Shown here: positions 36,819-45,860 of the stretch, in pieces
How the letters are laid out: every line of letters starts with the position of its first letter
Position numbering within the stretch: position 1 is the stretch's first letter
The notes under the pieces: generated by a model
Database searches by the model: none
What the model was told of the DNA's origin: nothing
The model's input: the letters and a program-made list of their open reading frames with translations, nothing else
Source of the DNA: Rhodocyclaceae bacterium
GTDB lineage: Bacteria; Pseudomonadota; Gammaproteobacteria; Burkholderiales; Rhodocyclaceae
Direction of reading: 5' to 3'
DNA: 64,000 nucleotides
NCBI GenBank assembly: GCA_028714035.1
Contig: JAQTNA010000012.1
Span: forward strand, 25,857-89,856
Translations under genes and position numbers: made by a program

Positions 36819-38525
36819 TTACTGGCCGCCGAGCTTAGCCTTCAGCAGGGCACCCAGGTTGGTGGTGCCGCTGGCGGCGGAACCGCTATCGGCCTGGAGC
36901 TTTTGCATGGCTTCGTGTTGCTCGGCCTGGTCCTTCGCCTTGATCGAAAGGTTGATGCCACGGGACTTGCGGTCCACGTTCACGATCATGACATCCACTT
37001 CGTCGCCGGCCTTGAGGTGCTGGGACAGGTCTTCGATGCGGTCACGGGAGAACTCGGAGGCGCGCAGGTAGCCTTCCACTTCACCATCCAGTTGCACCAC
37101 GGCGCCGCGGGCATCCACGCTCTTGACCAGGCCCTTGACGACGCTGTTCTTGTCGTGGGTGGCGATGTAGTTGGTGTAGGGATCGCCTTCCATCTGCTTG
37201 ATGCCCAGGGAAATGCGCTCACGCTCCACGTCAATGGCCAGCACGATGGCTTCCACTTCGTCGCCGCGCTTGTAGTTGCGCACGGCTTCCTCGCCCTGGG
37301 CGGACCAGGACAGGTCGGACAGGTGAACCAGGCCGTCAATGCCGCCGGGCAGGCCGATGAACACGCCGAAGTCGGTGATGGACTTGATCTGGCCGCGGAC
37401 CTTGTCGCCCTTCTTGTGGTTCATGGCGAAATCGTCCCAGGGATTGGCCATGCACTGCTTCATGCCCAGGGAGATGCGGCGACGGTCTTCGTCAATCTCG
37501 AGGATCATGACTTCGACTTCATCGCCCAGCTGCACCACCTTGGAGGGATGAACGTTCTTGTTGGTCCAGTCCATCTCGGAGACGTGCACCAGGCCTTCGA
37601 TGCCCTGCTCCACTTCCACGAATGCGCCGTAGTCGGTCAGGTTGGTGACCTTGCCGAACAGGCGGGTGCCGGAGGGGTAACGACGGGAGATGCCGCTCCA
37701 CGGATCTTCGCCCAGCTGCTTCATGCCCAGGGAAACGCGGTTCTTTTCCTGGTCGAACTTCAGAACCTTGGCCTGCACCTCGTCGCCCACGGCCAGGACT
37801 TCGGAGGGATGGCGCACACGGCGCCAGGCCAGGTCGGTGATGTGCAAGAGGCCGTCAATGCCGCCCAGATCCACGAAGGCGCCGTAATCGGTGATGTTCT
37901 TGACGATACCCTTGACGATGGTGCCTTCCTTGAGGTTGGCGAGCAGGGCTTCGCGTTCTTCGCCCTGGCTGGCTTCCAGCACGGCGCGGCGGGACAGCAC
38001 CACGTTGTTGCGCTTGCGATCCAGCTTGATGACCTTGAATTCGAATTCCTTGCCTTCGAACGGGGTGGTGTCCTTGACCGGACGGGTATCCACCAGGGAG
38101 CCGGGCAGGAAGGCACGGATGCCGTTGGCCATGACCGTGAGGCCGCCCTTCACCTTGCCGGTGATCAGGCCCTTGACCAGGATGCCTTCGTTCAGAGCCT
38201 TGTCCAGATCGTTCCAGGCAGCGATACGCTTGGCCTTTTCGCGGGACAGGCGGGTTTCGCCAAAGCCGTCTTCGAGGGATTCGATGGCGACGCTCACATA
38301 GTCGCCGGGCGCGACTTCGACTTCGCCGCGATCGTTCTTGAATTCTTCGATATTGATGAAGCTCTCGGACTTGAGGCCGGCATTCACCACGACATGGTTC
38401 TGATCCACACGCACGACTTCGGCGGTGATCACTTCACCTGCGCGCATTTCCTGACGCGACAGGCTTTCCTCGAACAGGGCGGCAAAACTTTCTTCGAAAT
38501 TTACAGCGGGGGTGGCAGAGGACAT
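36819..38525 (-). CDS. rpsA: 30S ribosomal protein S1
   Basis: 568 residues with six S1 RNA-binding domains at about 25-90, 105-170, 190-260, 275-345, 362-432 and 450-518. Repeats such as [20 protein letters not shown] and [20 protein letters not shown] are clear. The first two domains dock to the ribosome; the others bind mRNA. The region before the ATG is T-rich and lacks a Shine-Dalgarno, a known trait of rpsA mRNAs. Between cmk and ihfB, the standard order. Confidence 0.98.
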   Translation of the reverse strand: MSSATPAVNFEESFAALFEESLSRQEMRAGEVITAEVVRVDQNHVVVNAGLKSESFINIEEFKNDRGEVEVAPGDYVSVAIESLEDGFGETRLSREKAKRIAAWNDLDKALNEGILVKGLITGKVKGGLTVMANGIRAFLPGSLVDTRPVKDTTPFEGKEFEFKVIKLDRKRNNVVLSRRAVLEASQGEEREALLANLKEGTIVKGIVKNITDYGAFVDLGGIDGLLHITDLAWRRVRHPSEVLAVGDEVQAKVLKFDQEKNRVSLGMKQLGEDPWSGISRRYPSGTRLFGKVTNLTDYGAFVEVEQGIEGLVHVSEMDWTNKNVHPSKVVQLGDEVEVMILEIDEDRRRISLGMKQCMANPWDDFAMNHKKGDKVRGQIKSITDFGVFIGLPGGIDGLVHLSDLSWSAQGEEAVRNYKRGDEVEAIVLAIDVERERISLGIKQMEGDPYTNYIATHDKNSVVKGLVKSVDARGAVVQLDGEVEGYLRASEFSRDRIEDLSQHLKAGDEVDVMIVNVDRKSRGINLSIKAKDQAEQHEAMQKLQADSGSAASGTTNLGALLKAKLGGQ

Positions 38526-38716
38526 TTAAAAAAACCTGAAAAAACCGCATTGCTGCGGAGGGGTAAGGTTACAAAAAAAGCCGCAACGCCACGCACCCCG
38601 ACCGGACACCGGCTTCTGCCCCCGGGTGAAACACCCAGAGGAACCGGCCCGACTCCCTCCGGATTGACCGAAGCGGGCTGCGCGTCGCGCTGCGACGCCT
38701 GTGGGACGAAAACTAC

Positions 38717-39433
38717 TCAGAGGGTCTTCCCAGCCCAGGCCAGGATCGCCGCCACCGATTCCTCGATGCCGAGGGAGGTGGTATCCAGCAGTTCCGCATC
38801 CGCACACTTCTGCAAGGGTGCCACGCTGCGAGCCGAATCCCTGGCGTCGCGGTCGCGCAAGTCCTGCAAAAGGTGCGGCATATTAGCAGGCAAGCCTTTT
38901 TCGATCAACTGCTTATAGCGCCGATCTGCACGCGCTTCGGCGCTGGCGGTGAGAAAAACCTTGAGCTGGGCATCCGGGAAGACGACCGAGCCCATGTCCC
39001 GCCCTTCGGCGACGAGTCCGGGGGCTTCCCGGAAGTCCCTCTGGCGCTGCAACAATGCCGCTCGCACAGCCGGCAATGCGGCCACCTTGGACGCTCCCAC
39101 CGAGATTTCCTCGGTGCGGATCGCGTCACCCACCGCAGATCCCGAGAGCAGGACTTCCCCGCCCTCGAAGACCACGGGCAGGCCGGCGGCGATGGCGGCC
39201 ACGCCGGCCTCGTCATCCCAGGCCACCCCGGCATTGTTCGCGGCCAGGGCCGTGAGCCGATACAGGGAACCGCTGTCCAGGTAATGGAAGCCCAGTGTGG
39301 CCGCGACCCGGGCCGCCACCGTGCCCTTGCCGGAAGCGGAAGGACCGTCAATGGCTATTACCGGTGAGCGGTGAGCGGTGAGCGGTGAGCGGTGAGCGTG
39401 AGGGGTGAGGCGTGAGGAGTGAGGAGTAGTCAT
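38717..39433 (-). CDS. cmk: Cytidylate kinase with repeat-encoded N-terminus
   Basis: 238 residues. P-loop [18 protein letters not shown] begins near residue 27, then [15 protein letters not shown], the [20 protein letters not shown] block near 145, and [13 protein letters not shown] near 195. Phosphorylates CMP/dCMP. Cmk normally starts only 3-6 residues before the P-loop strand; here about 25 extra residues with a 7-residue period (HRSPLTA) are encoded by tandem 7-bp repeats. No alternative start codon lies nearer the P-loop, so translation must pass through the repeat. Confidence 0.95.
   Translation of the reverse strand: MTTPHSSRLTPHAHRSPLTAHRSPVIAIDGPSASGKGTVAARVAATLGFHYLDSGSLYRLTALAANNAGVAWDDEAGVAAIAAGLPVVFEGGEVLLSGSAVGDAIRTEEISVGASKVAALPAVRAALLQRQRDFREAPGLVAEGRDMGSVVFPDAQLKVFLTASAEARADRRYKQLIEKGLPANMPHLLQDLRDRDARDSARSVAPLQKCADAELLDTTSLGIEESVAAILAWAGKTL
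39361..39431. repeat. 7-bp tandem repeats encoding the cmk N-terminus
   Basis: Five GTGAGCG units then GTGAGGG, GTGAGGC, GTGAGGA, GTGAGGA up to the ATG. In frame on the minus strand. Confidence 0.93.
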
Positions 39434-39454
39434 GGCGAGAGTATTACCTTCGAC

Positions 39455-39516
39455 TCCCTCGCCCCGCGACTAGCGGGGAGAGGGTTGGGGTGAGGGGCCG
39501 CTTGGGGTGAGGGGCA
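39455..39516. repeat. G/C-rich palindromic repeat between aroA and cmk
   Basis: CCCTCGCCCCGCGACTAGCG, then GGGGAGAGGG and two GGGGTGAGGGG words. Same family as 27026-27073. Ends two bases from the aroA stop. Confidence 0.82.
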
Positions 39517-39517
39517 A

Positions 39518-40852
39518 CTATTTGGCGATCTCGGCGAATTTCGAGAAATACTCGGGGAAGGTCTTGTTTACGCACTTGGGATCGAGGATGCGCAGCGGCA
39601 CGGCCCCCAGGCTCACGAGCGAAAAGCACATGGCCATGCGGTGGTCGTCGTAGGTGGCTATTTCAGCGTGAGCGGTAAGCGGTGAGGGGTGAGGCGGAAA
39701 AACCTTGAGCCAATCCGGCCCCTCCTCCACCTGAGCGCCGACTTTCCTCAACTCCGTGGCCATGGCGGCGATGCGGTCGGTCTCCTTGACGCGCCAGGAT
39801 CCGATGTTTCTCAGGGTACAGGGGCCGTCGGCAAAGAGCGCCGCCACCGCGAGCGTCATGGCCGCATCCGGGATGTGGTTGAAGTCGGCATCGAAGGCCT
39901 TGAGTCGCCCCATACTCCCCTCGCCCCTTGCGGGAGAGGGGCCGGGGGAGAGGGGGCTACGGGCCTCGATCCAGTTCGGCCCCATCGCTATGCGCGCCCC
40001 CATGGCCTCCAGTGCCTCGGCGAAGCGCACGTCACCCTGGATACTGTCGCGGCCCACGCCTTCCACCCGCACCGGCCCACCGGCGATGGCCCCCGCGGCC
40101 AGGAAATAGGAGGCGGAAGAGGCATCCCCTTCCACGAACACCTCGCCGGGGGAAACGTAACAGGCTCCCTCCGGAATGGTGAAGGACTTCCAGCCGTCCC
40201 GCGCAACCGAAACGCCGAAACGCGCCATGAGTTTCAGGGTGATCTCGATGTAGGGCTTCGAAATCAACTCGCCGACGACTTCCACGGTCATCCGCTTGCC
40301 CGTGAGCGGCAGGGCCATGAGCAGGGCCGTGAGGAACTGGCTGGAGGCGTTGCCACGCACCTGCACCCTGCCCCCCGCCTGTATGCGTCCCGGCCGGATT
40401 TGCAGCGGCGGAAAGCCCTCGTTGTCCAGGTAGGCAATGTCGGCGCCCAGGGCGCGCAAGGCATCCACCAGGTCACCGATGGGCCGCTCGTGCATGCGCG
40501 CCACGCCGTGCAGATGATATTCGCCGTTTGATAGCGCCGTGGCCGCGGTCAGTGGCCGGAAAGCCGTGCCGGCGTTGCCCAGGAACAGGTCGGCCTGTTT
40601 CACCGGAAAGGGGCCGCCCGCTCCATGAACGAGGTAATCATTGCCGGCGCCCTGCCGCTCGCAACGCACGCCCAGCTTGCCCAGCGCCTCCAGCATCCGC
40701 TCTACGTCGTCCGACCAAAGCAGGTCACGGATCAGCGTCTCCCCCCGAGCCAGGGCCGCGAGCAACAGGAAACGGTTGGAGATGCTCTTGGAGCCGGGCA
40801 GACGCACCACGCCTTCGGCATGGGAGGCGGGTGGGAGATCGAGAAATTCCAT
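39518..40852 (-). CDS. aroA: 3-phosphoshikimate 1-carboxyvinyltransferase with two repeat-derived insertions
   Basis: 444 residues. [18 protein letters not shown] near residue 15, [16 protein letters not shown] near 85, [18 protein letters not shown] near 160, [15 protein letters not shown] near 318 and [12 protein letters not shown] near 397. EPSP synthase of the shikimate pathway. Two stretches interrupt otherwise conserved sequence: [15 protein letters not shown] just before the [10 protein letters not shown] block, and [12 protein letters not shown] just before the ATYDDHRM block. Both are translated in frame from dispersed repeats and probably lie in surface loops. First gene of the cmk-rpsA-ihfB run. 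Confidence 0.96.
   Translation of the reverse strand: MEFLDLPPASHAEGVVRLPGSKSISNRFLLLAALARGETLIRDLLWSDDVERMLEALGKLGVRCERQGAGNDYLVHGAGGPFPVKQADLFLGNAGTAFRPLTAATALSNGEYHLHGVARMHERPIGDLVDALRALGADIAYLDNEGFPPLQIRPGRIQAGGRVQVRGNASSQFLTALLMALPLTGKRMTVEVVGELISKPYIEITLKLMARFGVSVARDGWKSFTIPEGACYVSPGEVFVEGDASSASYFLAAGAIAGGPVRVEGVGRDSIQGDVRFAEALEAMGARIAMGPNWIEARSPLSPGPSPARGEGSMGRLKAFDADFNHIPDAAMTLAVAALFADGPCTLRNIGSWRVKETDRIAAMATELRKVGAQVEEGPDWLKVFPPHPSPLTAHAEIATYDDHRMAMCFSLVSLGAVPLRILDPKCVNKTFPEYFSKFAEIAK
39666..39697. repeat. 7-bp repeats inside aroA
   Basis: GTGAGCG, GTAAGCG, GTGAGGG, GTGAGGC units in frame within aroA, encoding [11 protein letters not shown]. Confidence 0.85.
39914..39957. repeat. 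G/C-rich palindromic repeat inside aroA
   Basis: CTCGCCCCTTGCGGGAGAGG and adjoining GGGGGAGAGGGGG lie in frame in aroA. The core matches the intergenic copy at 27026-27073. Confidence 0.88.
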
Positions 40853-40884
40853 AAAAACCTTAAAAATCAGATTGAAACGCCGAG

Positions 40885-40972
40885 GCGCGTAGGGTGGGCA
40901 AAGCGAAGCGTGCCCACCATCCAACCATCCCGCGTGGGCAGATGAAGCCTGTCCACCCTACGCGGGCCGACC
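40885..40972. repeat. GTAGGGTGGGC-type inverted repeat
   Basis: GCGTAGGGTGGGCAAAGCGA on the left is mirrored by GTCCACCCTACGC on the right, with CGTGCCCACC and GCGTGGGCAG between. A widely scattered palindromic repeat type in proteobacteria. It overlaps the last codons of the DUF2442 gene. Confidence 0.85.
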
Positions 40973-41200
40973 CTCCAGGTAGAGCGTATCGGGAGAAAGA
41001 TCAATCTCGTCACTCCAGGTCACGGCGCCATAGGCCACATGTGCCCTCATGAACAAACCCTCTTTGGTCAGGGGTGCAAACGCTGGATAGCTTAGATACG
41101 GCTTCATATCGAACCAGCGCCGTTCGCCGGTAGCAAATTCAGCCTCAAGGCAATAATTTTGCAAGGGCTTTACAAATACGACATCGGGAGTCATATCCAT
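40958..41200 (-). CDS. DUF2442 domain protein
   Basis: 80 residues. FVKPLQNYCLEAEFATGERR, the FDMKPYL block and AVTWSDEIDLSPDTLY are the DUF2442 pattern. Such small proteins pair with DUF4160 proteins and are suspected to be toxin-antitoxin partners; the activity is unproved. Starts 3 bases after the DUF4160 stop. Its C-terminal codons run into an inverted repeat. Confidence 0.87.
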   Translation of the reverse strand: MDMTPDVVFVKPLQNYCLEAEFATGERRWFDMKPYLSYPAFAPLTKEGLFMRAHVAYGAVTWSDEIDLSPDTLYLEGRPA

Positions 41201-41203
41201 CTC

Positions 41204-41473
41204 TTATCGCAAGGGATCAATCTTGAACGGCGTTTCGCCGCCGGAAGCCAGAATCCAGTCAGCCATGAGGTCATCACGATGCAACTCAATCCAGGCTTGT
41301 ACCAGCTTCATCTGCCGAGACGGAAGCGCACCCTCCAAGACCTCGCCCTCTGGAATGCCGAGAACGACCTTGAATTCGTTATAGCGAACATGGATATGCG
41401 GCAAGTGGTGCTTCTTGGCATCCAATACATACATGGCAACCAAGATGCCGTAAAACATGGAAATCGTCGGCAT
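41204..41473 (-). CDS. DUF4160 domain protein
   Basis: 89 residues. MPTISMFYGILVAMY, HHLPHIHVRYNEFKVVLGI and LVQAWIELHRDDLMADW are the DUF4160 blocks; the His-rich HHLPHIHV is invariant in the family. Upstream partner of DUF2442 in a two-gene operon. Confidence 0.87.
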   Translation of the reverse strand: MPTISMFYGILVAMYVLDAKKHHLPHIHVRYNEFKVVLGIPEGEVLEGALPSRQMKLVQAWIELHRDDLMADWILASGGETPFKIDPLR

Positions 41474-41586
41474 GGCAAGACTCCGAATCGGTACAACTAT
41501 TTTGAAAATTCAACCTGCTCAATATAAGAATGCGCAATTGAAAGACATGACCCCATAGACCAAATAGCCTGACAATCGGCTTACAA

Positions 41587-42318
41587 TCACTCGGGCGGCG
41601 AATTAGTGCTTTTACAATTCAGCCAATGGGTGACGATAGCTCGTATGAAGTCATTCCCAGCAGATAGCGACATTTCGCGCAATGGCCGTACATTTCTTTT
41701 GCCCTTTGTTTTACCAAAATCAGAATGCCTATACCAATTAGCGGTTTCGAAAAAATCACTATTTTGCTGCGGAGATGTCCATGACGCAATATTTTCAACG
41801 CCGTTGCGATTACCGACGTGATATTGCGGATCATCTCTAATAGTCTCATAGATCATATACAACGAAGCCCAATCCAGCAATGAGCTTCCAATAAATAAAC
41901 GAAACACATATTTTACATTCTCGTTTGATTGCCAAAGACTGTACCAGTCTTTAGGAGCGACATCATTTCCTTGAACAATAAGTATAATTCGACCACTCAC
42001 AGCACCAACCGCAATGAAATCCCGCCTCCTTGACCCGTCTGCATCAACCAGCCAAAATCCTTCCAAATCTAGCGACTTGTCTCTGTTTGAATACACCTTT
42101 GACGACGCATTAATAAACTCCACAAATCCTACAGCCGTTTCATATACCCTTGCCCGATCGCTCAATTTATTCAACGTATCCGATTTCAAGAAACAACCCG
42201 CGTCGTCGATCGTCACGCTTAGTTCCGGGGAATTATATTCCTTAACCAGTTCACTCAAAAAACAGCGATCTCCCTTTAATTTAACCTCCCAACAAATCAT
42301 AGACAAGCCCTTTAACAT
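41587..42318 (-). CDS. Hypothetical protein, AT-rich gene
   Basis: 243 residues; I do not recognise the family. No signal peptide or membrane helix. Charged/aromatic C-terminal region ANWYRHSDFGKTKGKRNVRP followed by MSLSAGNDFIRAIVTHWL. A weakly hydrophobic stretch FRLFIGSSLLDWASLYMIYE lies near residue 140. Downstream of 42334 by 15 bases and probably cotranscribed with it. Base use is clearly AT-richer than the flanks, a sign of recent acquisition. ATG at 42318 or 42300 both possible. Confidence 0.65.
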   Translation of the reverse strand: MLKGLSMICWEVKLKGDRCFLSELVKEYNSPELSVTIDDAGCFLKSDTLNKLSDRARVYETAVGFVEFINASSKVYSNRDKSLDLEGFWLVDADGSRRRDFIAVGAVSGRIILIVQGNDVAPKDWYSLWQSNENVKYVFRLFIGSSLLDWASLYMIYETIRDDPQYHVGNRNGVENIASWTSPQQNSDFFETANWYRHSDFGKTKGKRNVRPLREMSLSAGNDFIRAIVTHWLNCKSTNSPPE

Positions 42319-42333
42319 CCTACTACATGAATG

Positions 42334-42900
42334 TCAAAAACGGCGATTTCGACCCAGAACACAAACCCCTCTCATTACCAACAGCCCTTTACTTTCATAC
42401 CTAATTACTCCAGAAATCCTATCAATCGTATAAACGCCATTCTCAGATTTCGGATTACTAAACACAATTAGATTCTGTCCAATCTTCGCTGGACATCTAA
42501 GCTCATCAGGGCTGCCAGGAGTCATAACAACCACATCTCCTTTTTCTTGGAAAGAAAACAACCTCCCTTTATCTGGCTGCACCATTGGCAATACCGATTC
42601 TTTCTCATAACAAACCAATTCTATCCATTCAGAATTATCGCCACTGCCATCAACAGGTCTTTGCTGCGTTTGCACCTCAGCTTCGTTAGCCTTCTTTGCC
42701 ATTGTAGAATTCTGAAGTCTTTTCAATTCCTCTGCTTCACGCACTCTCCGTGCCTCTTCAGTGTTAATCTTTTCCTGGGCAGCCACCTTTTCTGCAGCAA
42801 CCTGCTTAAAGTATAAATTTCCGATAAATACTATAGCGAGTATACTGACAAAAAATATGACGAAAACAACCGAGATGCCGCGTTGAATCTTTTGTTTCAT
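42334..42900 (-). CDS. Hypothetical membrane-anchored protein with coiled coil
   Basis: 188 residues. An N-terminal membrane helix (ISVVFVIFFVSILAIVFIG), then a Glu/Ala/Lys-rich coiled coil (about 33-70), then a small globular domain with two Cys near 93 and 134 and a basic end (CVLGRNRRF). Topology suggests a single-pass anchor. No family recognised. First gene of the AT-rich pair with the downstream hypothetical. Confidence 0.62.
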   Translation of the reverse strand: MKQKIQRGISVVFVIFFVSILAIVFIGNLYFKQVAAEKVAAQEKINTEEARRVREAEELKRLQNSTMAKKANEAEVQTQQRPVDGSGDNSEWIELVCYEKESVLPMVQPDKGRLFSFQEKGDVVVMTPGSPDELRCPAKIGQNLIVFSNPKSENGVYTIDRISGVIRYESKGLLVMRGVCVLGRNRRF

Positions 42901-43085
42901 ACCTTACTCCTTGACAGAAAAGAGCGCCGTGGGCGACAAATCCCGGTTTTCCGCTGGAGGCAATTGTGGTCAGACTCCCACGGCACTACTTTAGTCTTTT
43001 GACATACACCGTTTTCGCCCTGAGGGGGAAATCAGGGACAGGCCACGATTTTCGGCTTGCCGAGAAGCGGAGTCTGCTTCCGGGC

Positions 43086-43496
43086 TCATGCGAAAGGATT
43101 CCGGATAGTCAGTCTGGACTCGATGACCTGGCCGTGTTGCATGTCTTCACTGACGAGCGTATCGCAGCCGCACTCCAGGGCTGCCGCGAGAATCAGGCTA
43201 TCGAAGTAGGAATGGCGGTATCGCTCACCGAGCCTGAGGGCCAACGCCACGGTTTCGGCGGTAACAACATGAATGTCGCAGGCGGCGCGTAACTCAGTCA
43301 CGGCGCCGGCAATATCCGGGTACTCCAACTTGTACTTGCGGCGCAACACATTCGCCATTTCGGAAAGTACCTGGGTGCTGATCCAGGCACGCTCTGCCCC
43401 CCGCACCAAGGTTTCGGCCACAATTTTCTTGTCCGGCTCGTCCTCCGAATAGAGGTAGAGCACGACATTGGTATCGAGAAAAAGCCTACCGCGCAT
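43086..43496 (-). CDS. vapC: PIN-domain toxin (VapC family)
   Basis: 136 residues. RLFLDTNVVLYLYSED carries the first catalytic Asp, SEMANVLRRKY the conserved Glu, and RHSYFDSLILAAALECGCD the later acidic residues; all PIN active-site positions are present. Expected to be an Mg-dependent RNase. ATG at 43496 overlaps the antitoxin gene by 11 bases. Confidence 0.9.
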   Translation of the reverse strand: MRGRLFLDTNVVLYLYSEDEPDKKIVAETLVRGAERAWISTQVLSEMANVLRRKYKLEYPDIAGAVTELRAACDIHVVTAETVALALRLGERYRHSYFDSLILAAALECGCDTLVSEDMQHGQVIESRLTIRNPFA

Positions 43497-43692
43497 TGGC
43501 TTCTTCCCGGTCAAACCGGAAATCAAGGGTTTTCAGGGAAATAGCGGTAAACGTTTGATGGGTGACGGGGCGTTCGTTCTCTTCGTCCGACAAAAGGATC
43601 ACCCGCACCTGGCGACCATTCCAGGTGCGCAGTTCGGGAGGAAGATCAACCACGTTGTCATGGGCCGTACTCTTGAACTCAACCGCTTGCAT
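43486..43692 (-). CDS. vapB: Antitoxin of the PIN toxin
   Basis: 68 residues. MQAVEFKSTAHDNVVDLPPE start followed by RVILLSDE; the C-terminal ISLKTLDFRFDREEANAR is the usual toxin-binding tail of this antitoxin group. Overlaps the toxin start, giving antitoxin-first order. Confidence 0.8.
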   Translation of the reverse strand: MQAVEFKSTAHDNVVDLPPELRTWNGRQVRVILLSDEENERPVTHQTFTAISLKTLDFRFDREEANAR

Positions 43693-43846
43693 GTCATGTC
43701 TCCACAATGCGGAAAATCATCGGGCGCACAGGCCCGAATCGGGAAACTCCACCACCCCGATCCGCTTGGGAGGGCGAGCATGGCCGAATTCTACCGCCTA
43801 GACCACCTACGGGTCGAAAGCTTGCACTGTGTAACCCAGAAAGATT

Positions 43847-44371
43847 TCACGCCACCAGTTCCCTCATCTCCATCCTCACCGCCTCCGGCACCCGTTCCAT
43901 TTCTTTCGCGATGTTGAACTGCATCGCGGCATTGGCCACCTCCGCCACATTGCCGGCAATCGGATACGAGCCTTTTGCGTGGAGCCAGTCCAGGATGAGT
44001 GCCAGATGCCAGATGGAGGCGCTGCCCTCGTGGATCGCGGGAGGAAAAGTCTTGGCGTGGGTCAGCATCAGCTTACGCATGTTTTGCCGGGAGACGCCGA
44101 CGACTTCCGCCACATCGGTCAGCCCCACGAAGTCCGGGCCGACCTCGATCAGTTTGGCGGTTGGCAGTGCTTTTCGCACGTCTTGCAGCGCGCTGACCAT
44201 GGCGGCGTTGGCGGAGTCGGCGCTGCGGATGAAATTCAGGGCAATCCGGCCCTGAATCCCGGTGCCTACCAGCGCGTCATCGCAGCCGGCAGCCCCGAGC
44301 CTCTCCAGCAGATCATCAATATCGCCGTCCGCGTCCGACAGCCTGAATTTCAGAGTGAAGTCATATTCCAT
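43847..44371 (-). CDS. Helix-turn-helix protein, probable antitoxin/regulator
   Basis: 174 residues. An N-terminal beta/alpha half (DFTLKFRLSDADGDIDDLLE), then a helix-turn-helix VGLTDVAEVVGVSRQNMRKL near residue 104 of the AlpA/MerR-like winged type, with IWHLALILDWLHAKG after it. Starts 3 bases after the HicA-like gene, so the two form a toxin-first operon. Function inferred from arrangement. Confidence 0.7.
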   Translation of the reverse strand: MEYDFTLKFRLSDADGDIDDLLERLGAAGCDDALVGTGIQGRIALNFIRSADSANAAMVSALQDVRKALPTAKLIEVGPDFVGLTDVAEVVGVSRQNMRKLMLTHAKTFPPAIHEGSASIWHLALILDWLHAKGSYPIAGNVAEVANAAMQFNIAKEMERVPEAVRMEMRELVA

Positions 44372-44374
44372 GTT

Positions 44375-44659
44375 CTACTCCTGGGGCGGCTCGTCGTTAG
44401 GCGTTGTCGAGATCTTATCCTTGTCGGAGGTGCAGTTGTCCACCACCCGTCTGATCTGCTTCCCGTGGTTGCCTGGGCTCTTGGGCGTACTCCAGATGCT
44501 GGTGATACAGAACTCGCCGCAACGACATTCCGAATCGTTGTGCGGGCAGTAAATCCTTCCCCACGCATGGCTGCCACCGACCTCGACACGCCAACCGTGG
44601 ACCTCGGCGTACTTCAACGCCTCTTCGACTTCTTTCTTTGGGTGCTTTGGCCTCACCAT
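44375..44659 (-). CDS. Small HicA-like protein
   Basis: 94 residues. VEEALKYAEVHGWRVEVGGS and HAWGRIYCPHND contain the glycine-rich strand and the Gly-Ser-His active-site-like trio seen in HicA mRNA interferases. CRCGEFCITSIWSTPKSPGN, with its four-Cys cluster, is a conserved extension in this subfamily. Followed by the helix-turn-helix partner. Confidence 0.72.
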   Translation of the reverse strand: MVRPKHPKKEVEEALKYAEVHGWRVEVGGSHAWGRIYCPHNDSECRCGEFCITSIWSTPKSPGNHGKQIRRVVDNCTSDKDKISTTPNDEPPQE

Positions 44660-44772
44660 CTTGACTCCAGTGGAAACTTAGCCGAACAGAGAATGGTTGT
44701 CAAGCGACAACCAATGACAGCGTCCTTCGGCAAGCTCAGGACAGGCCCCGGCGCTTCATCCGCTTATCGGAG

Positions 44773-45678
44773 TCATCGGCCCCAGACGCAGACCCGGTTG
44801 CGGCCGCCGGATTTGGCGCAAAGCAGGGCGTAGTCGGCGGATTCCAGGGTCTCCTGGATATCCACGCCCAGGAGCATGGGCGCCACGCCGAAGGACGCGG
44901 TCAGCGACACCTTCTGCCCGCCCTTGAGAACGAACGGCGTTTCCGCCAGCCGAATGCGCAGCCGGTCCAGGATAATCTCGGCCTGGTCCAGGGGTGTGCG
45001 CGGCATGCAGACGAGAAACTCCTCGCCACCGTAGCGGAAGATGGAATCGTATTTGCGCAGGACACCGGTGACGAGCTGCACCGTGGCCTTCAGCACGTCG
45101 TCGCCCGCGGCATGTCCGTGCTTGTCGTTGACGTCCTTGAAGTGATCCAGGTCCAGCATGCACAGGCAGCAGGGGTCGCCGCTCCGGATCATGCGCTCCT
45201 GCTCCTCGCCCAGGCGGGCATACATGCCATGGCGGTTCCATGCGCCCGTCAGCGGGTCCACCACGCAGACGCTCTTGACGATCTGGTACTGAAGGTTGCG
45301 TATGGCGAGCTTGAAGGCGATGGCCCGCTCCATGAACCGGTCATAGTCGCCGCAAGGCAAGGCGAGTCGGTCGGTCTTCCGCTGGAGCAGATCCCGAGCC
45401 AGGCGGTGCATACCCTGGTGCAGTTCGCCTATGGTGCCGAAGACCGATATCTTGACGAATTCCGGATGACCGTCGGCCTGGTGATACCAGCGGCCGAAGT
45501 TGCAGTGCCGGTGGGCGTCGTCCGCCAGGTCGGCAGGCAGCGCCGGCTGATCGCAGACCAGCGTCCGGTGAACCTGTTTGAACCAGGCCAGATGGTGAAT
45601 GATGCCCGTGTCCAGGTCGTTCAGCACCCGCATGATGTCCATCGGCGGATGCCCATCCCGGTCGGTGAGTTGGAACAT
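44773..45678 (-). CDS. dgcZ: CZB-GGDEF diguanylate cyclase (DgcZ-like)
   Basis: 301 residues. Residues about 18-120 form a chemoreceptor zinc-binding (CZB) domain with ligands His in WFKQVHRTL, Cys in HRHCNFGRWYH, and two His in LHQGMHRL. GGDEF domain from about 140: DPLTGAWNRHGMYARL, LDLDHFKDVNDKHGHAAGDD, RYGGEEFLVCMPRT with GGEEF active site. In E. coli DgcZ zinc occupancy inhibits c-di-GMP synthesis; the same logic is likely. Good AGGAGA ribosome site. Diverges from glnS. Confidence 0.9.
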   Translation of the reverse strand: MFQLTDRDGHPPMDIMRVLNDLDTGIIHHLAWFKQVHRTLVCDQPALPADLADDAHRHCNFGRWYHQADGHPEFVKISVFGTIGELHQGMHRLARDLLQRKTDRLALPCGDYDRFMERAIAFKLAIRNLQYQIVKSVCVVDPLTGAWNRHGMYARLGEEQERMIRSGDPCCLCMLDLDHFKDVNDKHGHAAGDDVLKATVQLVTGVLRKYDSIFRYGGEEFLVCMPRTPLDQAEIILDRLRIRLAETPFVLKGGQKVSLTASFGVAPMLLGVDIQETLESADYALLCAKSGGRNRVCVWGR

Positions 45679-45860
45679 GGTGCTCTCCTGTGACGCGCCC
45701 AGTGTAGCCTCCCGCTGCACAATGTTCAAACAGCTTTGGCCGGGAGCTGTCGGACTTTGTTTGCCCCGCCCTGCCACAGGATGGCGCGGCGCGGCAGGCG
45801 GCCATCGTTTCATCGCCCTGTTAGAATGCGAGGCTGCACGCTCTGCCAAAGGTTAGCCCC

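Noticed and set aside
36777..38918. 713-codon plus-strand open frame
   Set aside because: Opposite rpsA; its repetitive look merely mirrors the S1 domain repeats.
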